Assembly (NCBI GenBank): GCA_902774155.1
Contig: CACYHF010000011.1
Location: forward strand, 1-45,625
Direction of reading: 5' to 3'
From: an uncultured Bacteroidia bacterium
GTDB lineage: Bacteria > Bacteroidota > Bacteroidia > Bacteroidales > UBA932
DNA: 45,625 nucleotides
In this document: positions 8,219 to 17,476 of the stretch, one piece after another
How the letters are laid out: every line of letters begins with the position of its first letter
Position numbering within the stretch: the stretch's first letter is position 1
The notes under the pieces: generated by a model
What the model saw: only the letters and a program-made list of their open reading frames with translations
Databases searched by the model: none
Told to the model about the DNA's origin: nothing
Position numbers and translations under genes: made by a program

Positions 8219-10147
8219 ATGAAAAAGATATTCTATTTGTTGGTATCGGCCATTGTGGCACTGGCTCTGAGCGCCTGCCATACAGACAATCCCGACGAGC
8301 CGAAGAACATGGTTGACAACGGCGTGTGGCCCGTGCCCGCCGACGCCGGGGACGAGAGTTACAAGCCCGGCGACGATTTCTTTATGTTCTGCAATGGCGG
8401 GTTCTGGAAAAGCGCCCAGGTAGATGAATCAAAAGTCGACGTCAATTGCTGGGCAAAGGTGGAAGTGCCCAGGTTAATGGATCAGCGCCTCTCCGCCTTG
8501 AATATCCCCTCTCTGGAGAAAATCAAGAGCGACATCGCCCGCCGCGACGAGGCGACCATCGCCTTACAGCAGCAACGCTTGCAGGAGGCAATGGCCCGCG
8601 TGGAGGCCCTCCAGACCCACGAAGAAGCCTGGCGGCTGGCTGCCAGGATGATGAAAGAGGGCTATCATATGACTGTCAATCTTTTACCCTTCTCGCATAA
8701 TGGACGCCTCGCTCTCTGCATCGGGATCGATAATGCAAACGACTACGCAGCATCCATGTTCAAGCCCGGGGATGATCCGGCGTGGCGGCTGGCGAATGAC
8801 CCTGGGGTGCTTGCACAGGTACGTCCGCTTATGGACGCCGCCACCAAAAGCATAGACGCGGAGCAGTGGCCTATGCTCGTTACCATGATGCAAGAGCTGG
8901 GCGTAGCGTCCGAGAACGCCTATTTCATGGGCGAATACCCAAACGTTGTTCAGCAGGGAAAGGCGGAAGCTGTTATCGATGTGTTCAACACGATTCAAAA
9001 CTTTGGCGTTGACGAGTTCTGCGAAAAAATACTCCTCCCCGCCATCAGGGAAGAGGCCGTCCTGTTCAGCGACGAGACCTCATTGACACAAGAGGAGTTA
9101 CTGAACATCATCAGCAAGAAATACCTGCGTTATGAACGCTCAAAGGTCTTTGCCGATGCATATGTCAACGCCGAAATGAAGCAACGTGCGATCGCCCACT
9201 GCGAACAGATGCGCGAGACCTTCCGCCAGCGCATCGACGCCAGCACCTGGATGAGCGACGCCTCAAAACAGAGCGTCCGCCGCAAACTTGACGCTATGAC
9301 CTTCAACGTAGGCTGCCCAGACCAGTGGATGCCGGAGGGTCTGCCCGACCTGAGCGCCTGCGAAACCATCCTCGACGATGTGCTCGCCCTGCGCCGAACT
9401 CTGTTACAATTCAACATCGGCCTTGCAGGCCAGCCCACTGTCAAGGCCGGCTTCCTTAGCAACATCGCCAACTCGTTTGAGCTCACCGAAGCCAACGCCT
9501 TCTATGCGCTCAATCACAACTCTATGAACATCCTGCCCGCATGGCTTATGGAGCCCTATTATCAGGAAGGTGCCAACGAGGCGTTCAACTACGCCACCTA
9601 CTATTGCACCGGTCACGAGATGACACACGGCTTCGACACCACCGGCTCACAGTACGACTGGCAGGGTGATCTGGGAAGCCTCTTCGCCAGTGAAGCCAAC
9701 CAGCAGGAGTTCCTGCGCCGCGCACAGCAACTGATCGACCGCTACAATCAGTTCGAGGTCCTGCCCTGGTCACTGCCCGGACTCTATGCCGACGGGGCCT
9801 TTACTGTGGGCGAGAACATTGCAGACCTGGGCGGATTCCTTCTGGCCTACGAGACCTATCTACGCCACCTGCGTGAAGCGGGCTTCACCGGTGACCAGTA
9901 CGACTTGCAGCGCCGCCGTTTCTACCTAGCCTACGCCTGGCAGATGCACGGCAAATACAGCGTCAAATACGCTCACGACCGCACCCTTGGCGCCGATAAC
10001 GCACCCGGTGCCAAGGACACGCACTCCCTTCTCCGAGAGCGCGTCAACGGCGTGGTTATGAACACCGAAGACTGGTATGAGCTCTTCCCCATCCAACCCG
10101 AAGACAAGCTATACTGCAAGGATGCGGACCGCGTGAGAATATGGTAA
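8219..10147 (+). CDS. M13-family (neprilysin/PepO-like) zinc metallopeptidase, lipoprotein
   Basis: This 642-residue protein has a lipoprotein signal (MKKIFYLLVSAIVALALSAC). The zinc site HEMTH is at 466-470 with Glu467 as base, and ENIAD at 532-536 supplies the third ligand Glu532. The usual C-terminal M13 features follow (NTEDWYELFPIQPEDKLYC ... RVRIW). Length and order of motifs match a full, active family member. M13 enzymes cut oligopeptides; as a lipoprotein it would act outside the cytoplasm. It sits 6 bp behind the S41 gene, so the pair may degrade proteins stepwise. Confidence 0.9.
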   Translation: MKKIFYLLVSAIVALALSACHTDNPDEPKNMVDNGVWPVPADAGDESYKPGDDFFMFCNGGFWKSAQVDESKVDVNCWAKVEVPRLMDQRLSALNIPSLEKIKSDIARRDEATIALQQQRLQEAMARVEALQTHEEAWRLAARMMKEGYHMTVNLLPFSHNGRLALCIGIDNANDYAASMFKPGDDPAWRLANDPGVLAQVRPLMDAATKSIDAEQWPMLVTMMQELGVASENAYFMGEYPNVVQQGKAEAVIDVFNTIQNFGVDEFCEKILLPAIREEAVLFSDETSLTQEELLNIISKKYLRYERSKVFADAYVNAEMKQRAIAHCEQMRETFRQRIDASTWMSDASKQSVRRKLDAMTFNVGCPDQWMPEGLPDLSACETILDDVLALRRTLLQFNIGLAGQPTVKAGFLSNIANSFELTEANAFYALNHNSMNILPAWLMEPYYQEGANEAFNYATYYCTGHEMTHGFDTTGSQYDWQGDLGSLFASEANQQEFLRRAQQLIDRYNQFEVLPWSLPGLYADGAFTVGENIADLGGFLLAYETYLRHLREAGFTGDQYDLQRRRFYLAYAWQMHGKYSVKYAHDRTLGADNAPGAKDTHSLLRERVNGVVMNTEDWYELFPIQPEDKLYCKDADRVRIW

Positions 10148-10173
10148 TTATCAATCAAATAACAATCAAAATT

Positions 10174-10719
10174 ATGAAAAAAAATCTGATGACGCTCGCA
10201 GCCGTCCTTTGCTGCGCCACCTTGTTCACATCCTGCAACAAGAACAATCCCGACCAGCCCCAAGCTCCGGACACCACCCCTGCTTCTGCCGTAATGAACT
10301 ACTCATTTACGGTCACCGATGACCTCTTCAACGCGTTCAATCTGACTGTGGAGTACTACGATGCCGCCGGTGCGGTAAAGACCGAGACTATGACTTCGAA
10401 GGAGTGGACCAAGTCTGTCCAAACCAACAAACTGCCCGCCACCCTGGGCGCCCGCGTGAAAATGAAATTGAAGGACGGTTTCGATTCCTCCAAAGAGGGC
10501 GTATTCAGTGCCAAGCACTCCTACCACTACGAATACTATGTGGTAAACAAGAGCAATGAGAAGCTCGGTAGCACCACCTCCAACGGATCGTCAGGCGGCT
10601 CAGATATGAAGTATGACAAGGTTCCCGCCTATGCCGAAAAGTATGTGGACAAACCCATTATGAAGTTTATCTTCGACTTTGCCGCTAACAGCACCTCCAC
10701 CAGCGGCAGCTGGGAGTAA
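10174..10719 (+). CDS. Lipoprotein of unknown function (181 aa)
   Basis: A lipoprotein signal (MKKNLMTLAAVLCCATLFTSC) is followed by an Asn/Asp/Pro-rich linker and a domain with beta-rich character (MNYSFTVTDDLFNAFNLTVEYYD). The C-terminus is Ser/Thr/Gly-rich. I recognise no family. The frame is open upstream to an ATG at 10141 inside the M13 gene, but the ATG at 10174 gives the proper signal peptide. It is the last gene before a strong terminator and belongs to the protease operon. Confidence 0.7.
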   Translation: MKKNLMTLAAVLCCATLFTSCNKNNPDQPQAPDTTPASAVMNYSFTVTDDLFNAFNLTVEYYDAAGAVKTETMTSKEWTKSVQTNKLPATLGARVKMKLKDGFDSSKEGVFSAKHSYHYEYYVVNKSNEKLGSTTSNGSSGGSDMKYDKVPAYAEKYVDKPIMKFIFDFAANSTSTSGSWE

Positions 10720-10730
10720 TAAACGAAAAG

Positions 10731-10755
10731 CCCTCGCAAAAATGCGAGGGTTTTT
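10731..10755 (+). terminator. Bidirectional terminator between the protease operon and tmRNA
   Basis: A perfect 8-bp stem CCCTCGCA (10731-10738) / TGCGAGGG (10743-10750) with an AAAA loop is flanked by T5 on the plus side and CTTTT on the minus side. It ends the lipoprotein operon from the left and the tmRNA from the right. Confidence 0.85.
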
Positions 10756-11152
10756 AGTGGAGGTGAGCGGACTCGAACCGCTGTCCAAACGTCGCACCAG
10801 GCGGCTTTCTACATGCTTATCCTTCCTTTGGTTGTAGGGGAAGCCCTGCCGGAAGGCGGGCGAAGCGTCCCTTAGCCTTTAAATCTTAGCCGGCTTTAAA
10901 GGCGTCCACCGGAGCAGCCTCAAATGGATGATACCCCTTGATCGGCCCTTATGAGGCGGAAGTTCCGAGGGATACTCGTCGGCCCCGCAGCCTTGGCGGG
11001 ACGGATTAAGCTAATTTGCTTGGCAAATTAAGCAGCGAGTGCATAGTTGTTGTTGGCAACTGATTGTTCGAGGTCTGAGATTTACGGGCAAGGCCTCCAC
11101 GCCCGGCATGCTTACCATCCAGCATCGGCGCTGTCAAAACCAAAACACCCCC
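10756..11152 (-). ncRNA. ssrA: tmRNA (transfer-messenger RNA)
   Basis: The 5' end GGGGGTG (11152-11146) pairs with CACCTCC (10765-10759) to form the acceptor stem, and GGTTCGAGTCC gives the T arm. The tag reading frame lies at 11057-11028 and encodes ANNNYALAA followed by TAA, close to the tags of other Bacteroidota. The bases after the discriminator are CT rather than CC, so the CCA tail seems not to be encoded in full. tmRNA with SmpB rescues stalled ribosomes and marks the product for proteolysis. The exact 3' end is uncertain by about three bases. Confidence 0.95.
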
Positions 11153-11168
11153 ATGACTGAACTGAGCG

Positions 11169-11198
11169 CAAAAATACGCAAAAAAACCGAATTATCAA
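11169..11198 (-). promoter_or_regulatory. Promoter of the tmRNA gene
   Basis: TTG (11198-11196), a 19-bp spacer and TATTTTTG (11176-11169) fit the Bacteroidota consensus. It lies 16 bp before the mature 5' end, leaving a short leader for RNase P, and its -33 part overlaps the last codon of the NlpC/P60 gene. Confidence 0.65.
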
Positions 11199-11833
11199 GG
11201 TTTCCGGGGTTCGTCCGGAAGGAAGCGCCGCGCACCGATATAGCGCATCTGGTAATAGCTCTGCGTGGATTCACTCTCGATGACACCGCCCGAAGAGGAG
11301 GCGTGGATGAAGCGGAAACTCCCCCGCTCCTCGTCAATGGATACCACAATGCCCACGTGGCCGATATTCCGCACGCTCCCCCGCTGGCCGAAAAACACCA
11401 GGTCGCCCTTCTGCAAATCGGCGAAGGACGCCACCTCCCGGCCTTCCTTGAACTGCGCCCCCGTATACTGTGTCATCTCATAGCCGAAGTGCTTGTACAC
11501 ATAGCGGGTAAAGCCGGAGCAGTCAAAAAGCTTGGGACCGGAAGCGCCTAATTTATAAGGTGTTCCTAAAAACGTGCGGGCGTAGGCAACCACCTGGTCA
11601 CCCAGCGTTTCCGCCTGCTTCTGAGCGGCCGACGAGGCTGGTTTCTTGGCTTCAGGGGCCGATTGTGCCGGCTTCTTTTCCTCTGCCTTGCCCTGGGGCG
11701 CCTCCACCACCCCCACCTCACGCGTACGAAGTGAGGAACCATCCAGGGTGGCCGATCCGCCAGTTCCCTGGCGCATACTCCCGCAGGAGAGCGCCAGAAG
11801 AAACAGGGGTACACAGACAATCGGATACTTCAT
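11195..11833 (-). CDS. NlpC/P60-family cell-wall peptidase, lipoprotein
   Basis: This 212-residue protein has a lipoprotein signal (MKYPIVCVPLFLLALSC), a low-complexity Ala/Lys/Glu/Pro linker at about 45-75, and an NlpC/P60 domain from about 78. DCSGF gives the nucleophile Cys105, NIGHVGIV gives His159, and a third polar residue is likely His177 in FIHAS. The family cleaves D-gamma-Glu-diamino acid or related bonds in cell-wall peptides. It is the last gene of the minus-strand row, 8 bp behind the BACON-protein gene. Confidence 0.9.
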   Translation of the reverse strand: MKYPIVCVPLFLLALSCGSMRQGTGGSATLDGSSLRTREVGVVEAPQGKAEEKKPAQSAPEAKKPASSAAQKQAETLGDQVVAYARTFLGTPYKLGASGPKLFDCSGFTRYVYKHFGYEMTQYTGAQFKEGREVASFADLQKGDLVFFGQRGSVRNIGHVGIVVSIDEERGSFRFIHASSSGGVIESESTQSYYQMRYIGARRFLPDEPRKP

Positions 11834-11841
11834 CGGCCGTC

Positions 11842-13374
11842 TTATTGTTTCATGATGGCCTCATGGCCCTCTCCGTCCACCAGAGTGACAAAGGGGCCGT
11901 CTATACTCTTCACCTGGAACGAAAGGTTCTCCTGCACGGAAGGACGAGAATCATCCACGTTCTGGATCAGGTTCACAGAAATTGTGCTGCCCACTTTCAA
12001 AGAAGCATAGGGAGCATAGCGAATCTGGATGAGCCGGTTGGTAGACGGTTCCATAAGGGTAAATACGCCGGTGGTCCCTTCTGCGTCACGTCCCATACGC
12101 AGTTGCATTTTCTGGGGTACGAAAGTCCATGTCAGGCCGGCCATGCCGTAGAATCCCGGTTCCTTGCTGTAGTCCGTCTGCATGCCCTGCGTTACGGTGA
12201 GTGTCTGAACAAGGTCTTCATGACGGAAGGTAATGGTCCCTTCACGGGGTTCGCTGCCGGTATTTTCTTCCACCTGGAAATACAGATGTTTTTCGGTTAG
12301 CGCCTTAGTATCCACCCTCTGAATCCACGAAACGCCGATTTCCATCTCCGGTTCCACGTTGGTGCGAAGCAGGATATCCAGCACGGTGGCTTCGTAAGAG
12401 AGCTCCGCCTTGTCCGGCGAAAGCAGGATGGCATTGTTCTGCGCCTGCGTCACTTTCACACTCTCCGAAAGGCCCAGTTCCTCGTTGAAGAAACGGATGG
12501 AAGCCTCCCGGGATTCATAAGTGTCATTGGCCGATACCTCGAAGGTATAGCTGTCCGTAGACATGGCCCGGGTAGTAACCTCCGAAAGCCATTCCACTCC
12601 CTGGGGCAATTCCATGCTAACCTCCACATTGTGACGTACTTCCACCGTAAAGGTTCCGCCGTCTGCGGAAACCGTCTCCTGGTTGGAACTGAGCACCAGC
12701 GTGGGCTCCGAACCTTGCTGGAAAACCTTGAAGGTCTCCTGTCCCAACGACGAGGAAACCACCACGGCGCCTTCACGTTTCTGGGTGTCCTCATTGGCCA
12801 GGACTTTATAGATAAGCGTATGATTGGTAAGCCCTTTCGTCTGTACCGGAACCAGCCATTCAGCCCCCGCCGTCACAGAGCTGGAAAAAGCGATGTTGGT
12901 GCTCACCTGGATGGTGAAATCACCTCCTTCCGCACCGAATTCCTGTTTGGAAGCCGTTGCCGTAAAGGCGTCCTTCTGCTTCTGGGTCACCAGCAGGGTC
13001 ACCTGGGCCGTGCCGCACTTCACCTGGACGGTGGCACGGCGTTCGTCGTACTCTTCGTTCGGACTCACCTGGATGGTCAGGGTCCCCTTTCCCTTGTTCC
13101 CGCTTTCCGGGCTCAGGCGCAGCCAATCGGCCCGTCCGTTGATAATGGAAGCCTTCCAGGCATCGCTGGAAGTGAACGAGACGGAAAGCGAGCCGCCAGT
13201 AGCGTCCAACACGGGATTCGTATTTACGCCGGCATCCCATTTAACGGTGGGCGCGTCCACGATACCGGGAGTGATATCCGTACCCGGAATATTCGTGCCT
13301 CCTTGGCAGGAGACTATCAGCAGAGCCGCGACGGCCCATCCCATATAGTTGATCTTTCTCATGACGCTTCTCAT
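11842..13374 (-). CDS. BACON-domain repeat lipoprotein
   Basis: This 510-residue protein has a lipoprotein signal ending in LLIVSC and at least four tandem BACON-type beta domains (about 50-130, 135-215, 220-305, 310-395). These show the repeated pattern of W-L x-V/S-P ... G-T/A-I/V-T-I/F-x ... T-V-x-Q (ADWLRLSPES, GTLTIQVSPNEEYDERRATV, VLLVTQKQ, ETFKVFQQG). A separate C-terminal beta domain follows. BACON domains are thought to bind mucin or glycans, or act as spacers. The start overlaps the stop of the M6 protease gene (TAATG), so the two products are probably made together; an ATG 12 bases on (MRKINYMG) may be the real start. Confidence 0.8.
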   Translation of the reverse strand: MRSVMRKINYMGWAVAALLIVSCQGGTNIPGTDITPGIVDAPTVKWDAGVNTNPVLDATGGSLSVSFTSSDAWKASIINGRADWLRLSPESGNKGKGTLTIQVSPNEEYDERRATVQVKCGTAQVTLLVTQKQKDAFTATASKQEFGAEGGDFTIQVSTNIAFSSSVTAGAEWLVPVQTKGLTNHTLIYKVLANEDTQKREGAVVVSSSLGQETFKVFQQGSEPTLVLSSNQETVSADGGTFTVEVRHNVEVSMELPQGVEWLSEVTTRAMSTDSYTFEVSANDTYESREASIRFFNEELGLSESVKVTQAQNNAILLSPDKAELSYEATVLDILLRTNVEPEMEIGVSWIQRVDTKALTEKHLYFQVEENTGSEPREGTITFRHEDLVQTLTVTQGMQTDYSKEPGFYGMAGLTWTFVPQKMQLRMGRDAEGTTGVFTLMEPSTNRLIQIRYAPYASLKVGSTISVNLIQNVDDSRPSVQENLSFQVKSIDGPFVTLVDGEGHEAIMKQ

Positions 13375-16019
13375 TATTGGACAACGATTTGACTCTCTAC
13401 CTTTTCTTCCCGGCCGTCGGCAAACTGCAGACGGACCGTGAGAATATGATTCCCGGCCGACAGTACTACGCTTTCACCCTCCACAGGCATTCCGTCGAAG
13501 AACCATTGGACGCCGGACGGTTTGGCGACAGGGCTGCTTACCAGCTTCAGCGGCAAGTGCTGCCCGCTGGAAAGCGTTCCGGAAGGAAGGTCTATATAAC
13601 TGATTCCCAGGTCTGCGAACGTGGCGGCCGGGTCCAGTTTCTTGGGAACGTCCACCATCATGTCAATCACTGCGTTCCCGTATGTAGAAGTCCTGTCTGC
13701 CCAGGAAGACGGGTCGGGCGGTACCGATGTGTTAAAGGACGAGCTTAACATAAATCCCCCCTCCGGACTATCTTTGTTTAAATCCGCAACCGCCGGATAA
13801 TCCGCATCGGACGATTTGATGAGATAGCCCACATACAGGTCTGTTCCGGCAGGGATCGTCACCATGGCGTCGGAGATGTCCACCCGGTTAGCGGGAGCAT
13901 CAGAATATACCGTAGTGTTCACCTTCTGGACGCGCCGGGAGAAGGTCCGCGTAGTAGTGCCATAATCCACAAACACCCAAACCTCCTCACCCGAGGCCTT
14001 GGTAGAGAAGCCGATGCTGTTGATGACCCCGCCCACATAGTCTTTCAGCTCTTCTTCCGTATAATGCTGGGCCACCGCATAATCTGATACATTTGTGAAG
14101 CGGACGCTTGTATATTTTTCAATCGGGAATTGCGTTTTGGTAACACCCGTTTCCCCGCCCTGGATAACCGATTCCAGCGAGACATCCCGACGCAGCGCCC
14201 AGCCTTCGGCCAGGATATGCTCCGCATAATAGCCCGAGGCGAAGAAGGAAAGCTGCAACTGCTGGGAGTAGGTATCCTCAAGGGAAACGAAATAATAGCC
14301 ATATTCATCGGTCACCGCCTCCAGATAGCCGCTCGACGAGGCGCGCGCCGCGGCACGGGCCGCCGACAAGGTGAGCGACCGGGTCATCGCCCGGGCGGGT
14401 CCGGATGCCGATGAAGAAGCGGGTTCAATGAGTACCACGGCGTCTTTCAAAGGCTCGCCGGTCTGGGCGTCGGTCACATAACCCGATACGCTCCGGCTTC
14501 CTTGTGCAAAGACAAAGGAAGCCTTTCCGTCGGCATAGTTGATGCCGCTGAGCTTGCCGGCGTCGGTGCCATCCCACGCCCGCAAACTGTAATCCCTCAC
14601 ATCATAACTCACGTCCCAGTCGGAATTCTTCGGAAACACCCACAGCGAGTAGAAGCTGTTCTTGTAATTCTCGTTGTACATAGTGTATTTGCCGTAGGGC
14701 CGAAGCGAATCGTCCGGAATCTCCAGGTAATGGCAGGGGTGGTCGGAATAGCCGTTGATCAGGTCCCAATCGTCCCAGCGCTGTGTGGCCGTTTTCCCGC
14801 TCACAACGTTCTGGGAGCGGTCCACGTGATAAATGATCATCCCGGGAGGCAGCGTGCTGTCGAAACCCTTCCCGTCCCGTACTTCCGGAAGGAAGAATTC
14901 CCCCTCATTATTGGTGGGAATACGATAGAACGTGGGGGTGTCCAGGCCGGGGATCTGCTTTTCCCCGGGCGTATCCAGGTCGTGTACCTCCTTGATGTAA
15001 CCCAGGATATAACGTTCATACACACTCATACGGGCGGGAATGATTCCGTCACCGTTGTGGTTACCGCTGGCCATCAGGTTCCAGGAGCTGGGATGGATGG
15101 CCTGGCCGTCTTCCTCATAATTGGTATCGTACAGGTCCGGAAGACCCACCACGTGGCCGAATTCGTGGCAGAAGGTGCCGATTCCACTACGGTCCGAACC
15201 TGATTTTCCCCGGAGTTCGGACGAACAGGCATAGGTTTTCAGGTAAACCCCATCATGGATAACGCTGCCGCTGATGCTGCTTTTATGGGGCCAGATGGTG
15301 TCCTCTCCGCCGCCGGCAGACTGCGCATACCCTGGAAACAGCAGATAGATGCTGTCCACGTTTCCATCATCGTTCAAATCGTAGGCGGAAAAATCCACCT
15401 CCGCATCCAACAGGGCGGCGGCTTCCTTGATCATGGTACGGGCCATATCATAATGTTTTTCGCCGTCCCCCGACGGGAAATCCGTGTGCTTACGGGAAAG
15501 CGTAACCGGCCCGTATACGTCGAACACCGGCGTGAACTGTCCCTGGGACGCGTCCATATAATAATCACGGGCCGATCCCACGCTGCCATTGTCGCTGAAG
15601 CCGCTTTGGTTCAGGGCGCGGGTAAAGTAATCATCGGCCCCGGCACGGAAACGCTGGTCCGACCACTGGACCAGGATCACCAGGAAATGCTTTTCCCCGA
15701 AGCCCAGTCCTTCCTGACGGGCGGGAGCCAGCGCGGCATCACGTGCCTGTCGCCGGGCTTTGGCCTCCGCAATCATGACGCGGTTGGGACGGGAGCCGTT
15801 GTCCGGCCTCCACCAGCCGTCTGGGCCCTTCCGGTAAACAGTACGGCCGTCCTCCGATGTGTACCAGCTGCAGAACTCGTCGCCGTGCAGGCGGAGCGTG
15901 ATGGTACTGCCGTCCGGCTGCCGCATCCTGAGGGGGTTCGGCGTGGCCGAATCGGCCCATATAACCAGCCATCCGGAAACGGCCAGCAAAAAGAGAAGTG
16001 ACAGGAATACTTTTTTCAT
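13374..16019 (-). CDS. Secreted M6-family (immune inhibitor A-like) metalloprotease with carboxypeptidase-regulatory-like domain
   Basis: This 881-residue protein has a signal peptide (MKKVFLSLLFLLAVSGWLVIWA) and a pro-region. An M6 peptidase domain lies at about 105-480 with the zinc motif HEFGH at 285-289, followed by GLPDLYD and the Met-turn-like WNLMASG. A dockerin-like calcium stretch DLNDDGNVDS precedes it. A CarboxypepD_reg-like domain (VSGYVTDAQTGEPLKDAVVLIE, about 505) and further beta domains complete the C-terminus. The enzyme probably degrades host or dietary proteins outside the cell. It lies 2 bp behind the DUF721 gene and overlaps the BACON gene. Confidence 0.88.
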   Translation of the reverse strand: MKKVFLSLLFLLAVSGWLVIWADSATPNPLRMRQPDGSTITLRLHGDEFCSWYTSEDGRTVYRKGPDGWWRPDNGSRPNRVMIAEAKARRQARDAALAPARQEGLGFGEKHFLVILVQWSDQRFRAGADDYFTRALNQSGFSDNGSVGSARDYYMDASQGQFTPVFDVYGPVTLSRKHTDFPSGDGEKHYDMARTMIKEAAALLDAEVDFSAYDLNDDGNVDSIYLLFPGYAQSAGGGEDTIWPHKSSISGSVIHDGVYLKTYACSSELRGKSGSDRSGIGTFCHEFGHVVGLPDLYDTNYEEDGQAIHPSSWNLMASGNHNGDGIIPARMSVYERYILGYIKEVHDLDTPGEKQIPGLDTPTFYRIPTNNEGEFFLPEVRDGKGFDSTLPPGMIIYHVDRSQNVVSGKTATQRWDDWDLINGYSDHPCHYLEIPDDSLRPYGKYTMYNENYKNSFYSLWVFPKNSDWDVSYDVRDYSLRAWDGTDAGKLSGINYADGKASFVFAQGSRSVSGYVTDAQTGEPLKDAVVLIEPASSSASGPARAMTRSLTLSAARAAARASSSGYLEAVTDEYGYYFVSLEDTYSQQLQLSFFASGYYAEHILAEGWALRRDVSLESVIQGGETGVTKTQFPIEKYTSVRFTNVSDYAVAQHYTEEELKDYVGGVINSIGFSTKASGEEVWVFVDYGTTTRTFSRRVQKVNTTVYSDAPANRVDISDAMVTIPAGTDLYVGYLIKSSDADYPAVADLNKDSPEGGFMLSSSFNTSVPPDPSSWADRTSTYGNAVIDMMVDVPKKLDPAATFADLGISYIDLPSGTLSSGQHLPLKLVSSPVAKPSGVQWFFDGMPVEGESVVLSAGNHILTVRLQFADGREEKVESQIVVQ

Positions 16020-16021
16020 AT

Positions 16022-16351
16022 TTATTTAAGGATCAATTCTTTTACATATCCAACAGTAGGATCTTCCCCGGTAAACAAATCATCTTTTGCCAGGAAAGCA
16101 TTCATTTTCTCCACAAGTACATCCCGCTGGAAATACAGCTGGCTGCGGATTACGGAAGAGCCCAGGGTGATATAGAGTTTGCCTCCGCGGAAAAAGCGCT
16201 TGAGGGTATAAGCCGATGCCCCGGAACAGGCGTCCCAGGCCGCAAAGACCCGTTGCGTATTGAGCCCGGCCGTAAGTTTCATGGACTGGATGTACTCCCG
16301 CACAACCTGATCCATGCCGATAGCTTCCTTCCTGTGAATCTGTACCGCCAT
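16022..16351 (-). CDS. DUF721 / DciA-like protein
   Basis: The 109-residue product matches the DUF721 (DciA) family: a short N-terminal helix region (MDQVVREYIQSMKL), RVFAAWDACSG, and the KH-like core LYITLGSSVIRSQLYFQRDVLVEKMN. DciA proteins help load the replicative helicase in bacteria that lack DnaC or DnaI. In many Bacteroidota the gene follows recF, as here (6-bp gap). The C-terminal extension is short. Function is from family knowledge only. Confidence 0.75.
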   Translation of the reverse strand: MAVQIHRKEAIGMDQVVREYIQSMKLTAGLNTQRVFAAWDACSGASAYTLKRFFRGGKLYITLGSSVIRSQLYFQRDVLVEKMNAFLAKDDLFTGEDPTVGYVKELILK

Positions 16352-16357
16352 CCCCCC

Positions 16358-17455
16358 CTATTCCGCTTTGGTGAATTCTCCGCCGCGTGTGGTAAAATAC
16401 GCGCGGTCATCGGTCATGCGGTCCACGATGCCGGCCAGGCGCGCCGCGTCCGTGTCCGTAATGAAGATCTGGCCGAAATCGGCCCCCGCTACCATCCCGA
16501 TGAGGTTGGAGATACGGCCCAGGTCCAGTTTGTCAAAGACATCGTCCAGCAGCAGCATGGGCGCAAAACCATAGGCGCGCTTCATAATTTCGTACTGGGC
16601 GAACTTGAGGGCTACCAGGAAACTTTTCTGCTGTCCCTGGGAGCCTGCGCGCCGGATGGGATGACCGTCCATGGAGAAAAGAAAGTCGTCCCGCTGGATG
16701 CCAGAAGTGGTGTAACGTAATCGGAAGTCTTGCTCCCGGTGCCGCTCGAAAACTTCTGGTAATGAGCTGTTTTCCAATTCAGATTTATACGAAATGGACA
16801 CTTCCTCCCGATTGCCGGAAATGAGTCGGTAGTACTGGGATACTACGGCTTGCAAATCGGCCGCAAGGCAGGCACGGGCCTGATGAACCAGCGCGGCCGG
16901 AGCCGCCATGCGCTGGTCCAATACCGCCAACAAGGAAGGGTCCGGATCCTGCTCTTTAAGCAGCTTGTTCCGCTGAGCCAGCAGGCGGGTGTAAGTTTGC
17001 ACGGCCGCCAGATACTCCCGGTCCATCTGGGAAAGGACGGCATTGGAAAGACGCCGGCGCTCCTCTCCGGATTCACTCACCAGGGCAATGTCCCCCGGAG
17101 AGACCATAACCACGGGCAGGATGCCGATATGCTCTCCCATCCGGGCATAGGGTTTGTCGTCGCGCACCAGTTTCTTTCCCTCCGGCCCCACTTTCAAGGC
17201 AAAACGGGATTCCAGTCCGTTTTCCATGGAATAGGTGCCGCCCAGAGTGAAACCGTCCGTTCCATAGCGGAACTGGCTGGAATCCGGCGCCGGAAAGGCG
17301 CTTTTGGTCATAGAGAGAAAATAGATGGCATCCAGGAGATTGGTCTTCCCTTCCCCGTTGTTACCGCTGATGCAGTTCACGTTGGGACTAAAGGAAAGTT
17401 CCTGAAACGCGATGTTCCGGAAATCCTGTACGACAATCTTCTTTAGAACAGGCAT
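16358..17455 (-). CDS. recF: DNA replication and repair protein RecF
   Basis: This 365-residue SMC-like ATPase has Walker A GNNGEGKTN near residue 31, the conserved FRN pattern before it (VVQDFRNIAFQELSF), the signature region RRAGSQGQQKSFLVALKFAQ and Walker B MLLLDDVFDKLD. RecF works with RecO and RecR to load RecA at gaps. The frame is open upstream to a TTG at 17482, but that codon overlaps the -7 element (17487-17480), so the ATG at 17455 (MPVLKKIV) is preferred. It heads the minus-strand row recF, DUF721, M6, BACON, NlpC/P60. Confidence 0.95.
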   Translation of the reverse strand: MPVLKKIVVQDFRNIAFQELSFSPNVNCISGNNGEGKTNLLDAIYFLSMTKSAFPAPDSSQFRYGTDGFTLGGTYSMENGLESRFALKVGPEGKKLVRDDKPYARMGEHIGILPVVMVSPGDIALVSESGEERRRLSNAVLSQMDREYLAAVQTYTRLLAQRNKLLKEQDPDPSLLAVLDQRMAAPAALVHQARACLAADLQAVVSQYYRLISGNREEVSISYKSELENSSLPEVFERHREQDFRLRYTTSGIQRDDFLFSMDGHPIRRAGSQGQQKSFLVALKFAQYEIMKRAYGFAPMLLLDDVFDKLDLGRISNLIGMVAGADFGQIFITDTDAARLAGIVDRMTDDRAYFTTRGGEFTKAE

Positions 17456-17476
17456 TGAAAACGACGACTGATTAGA

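Noticed and set aside
12560-13230. Repeats in the BACON gene as a possible DNA repeat array
   Set aside because: The similarity is at the protein domain level only; the DNA copies are too diverged to be a repeat array.
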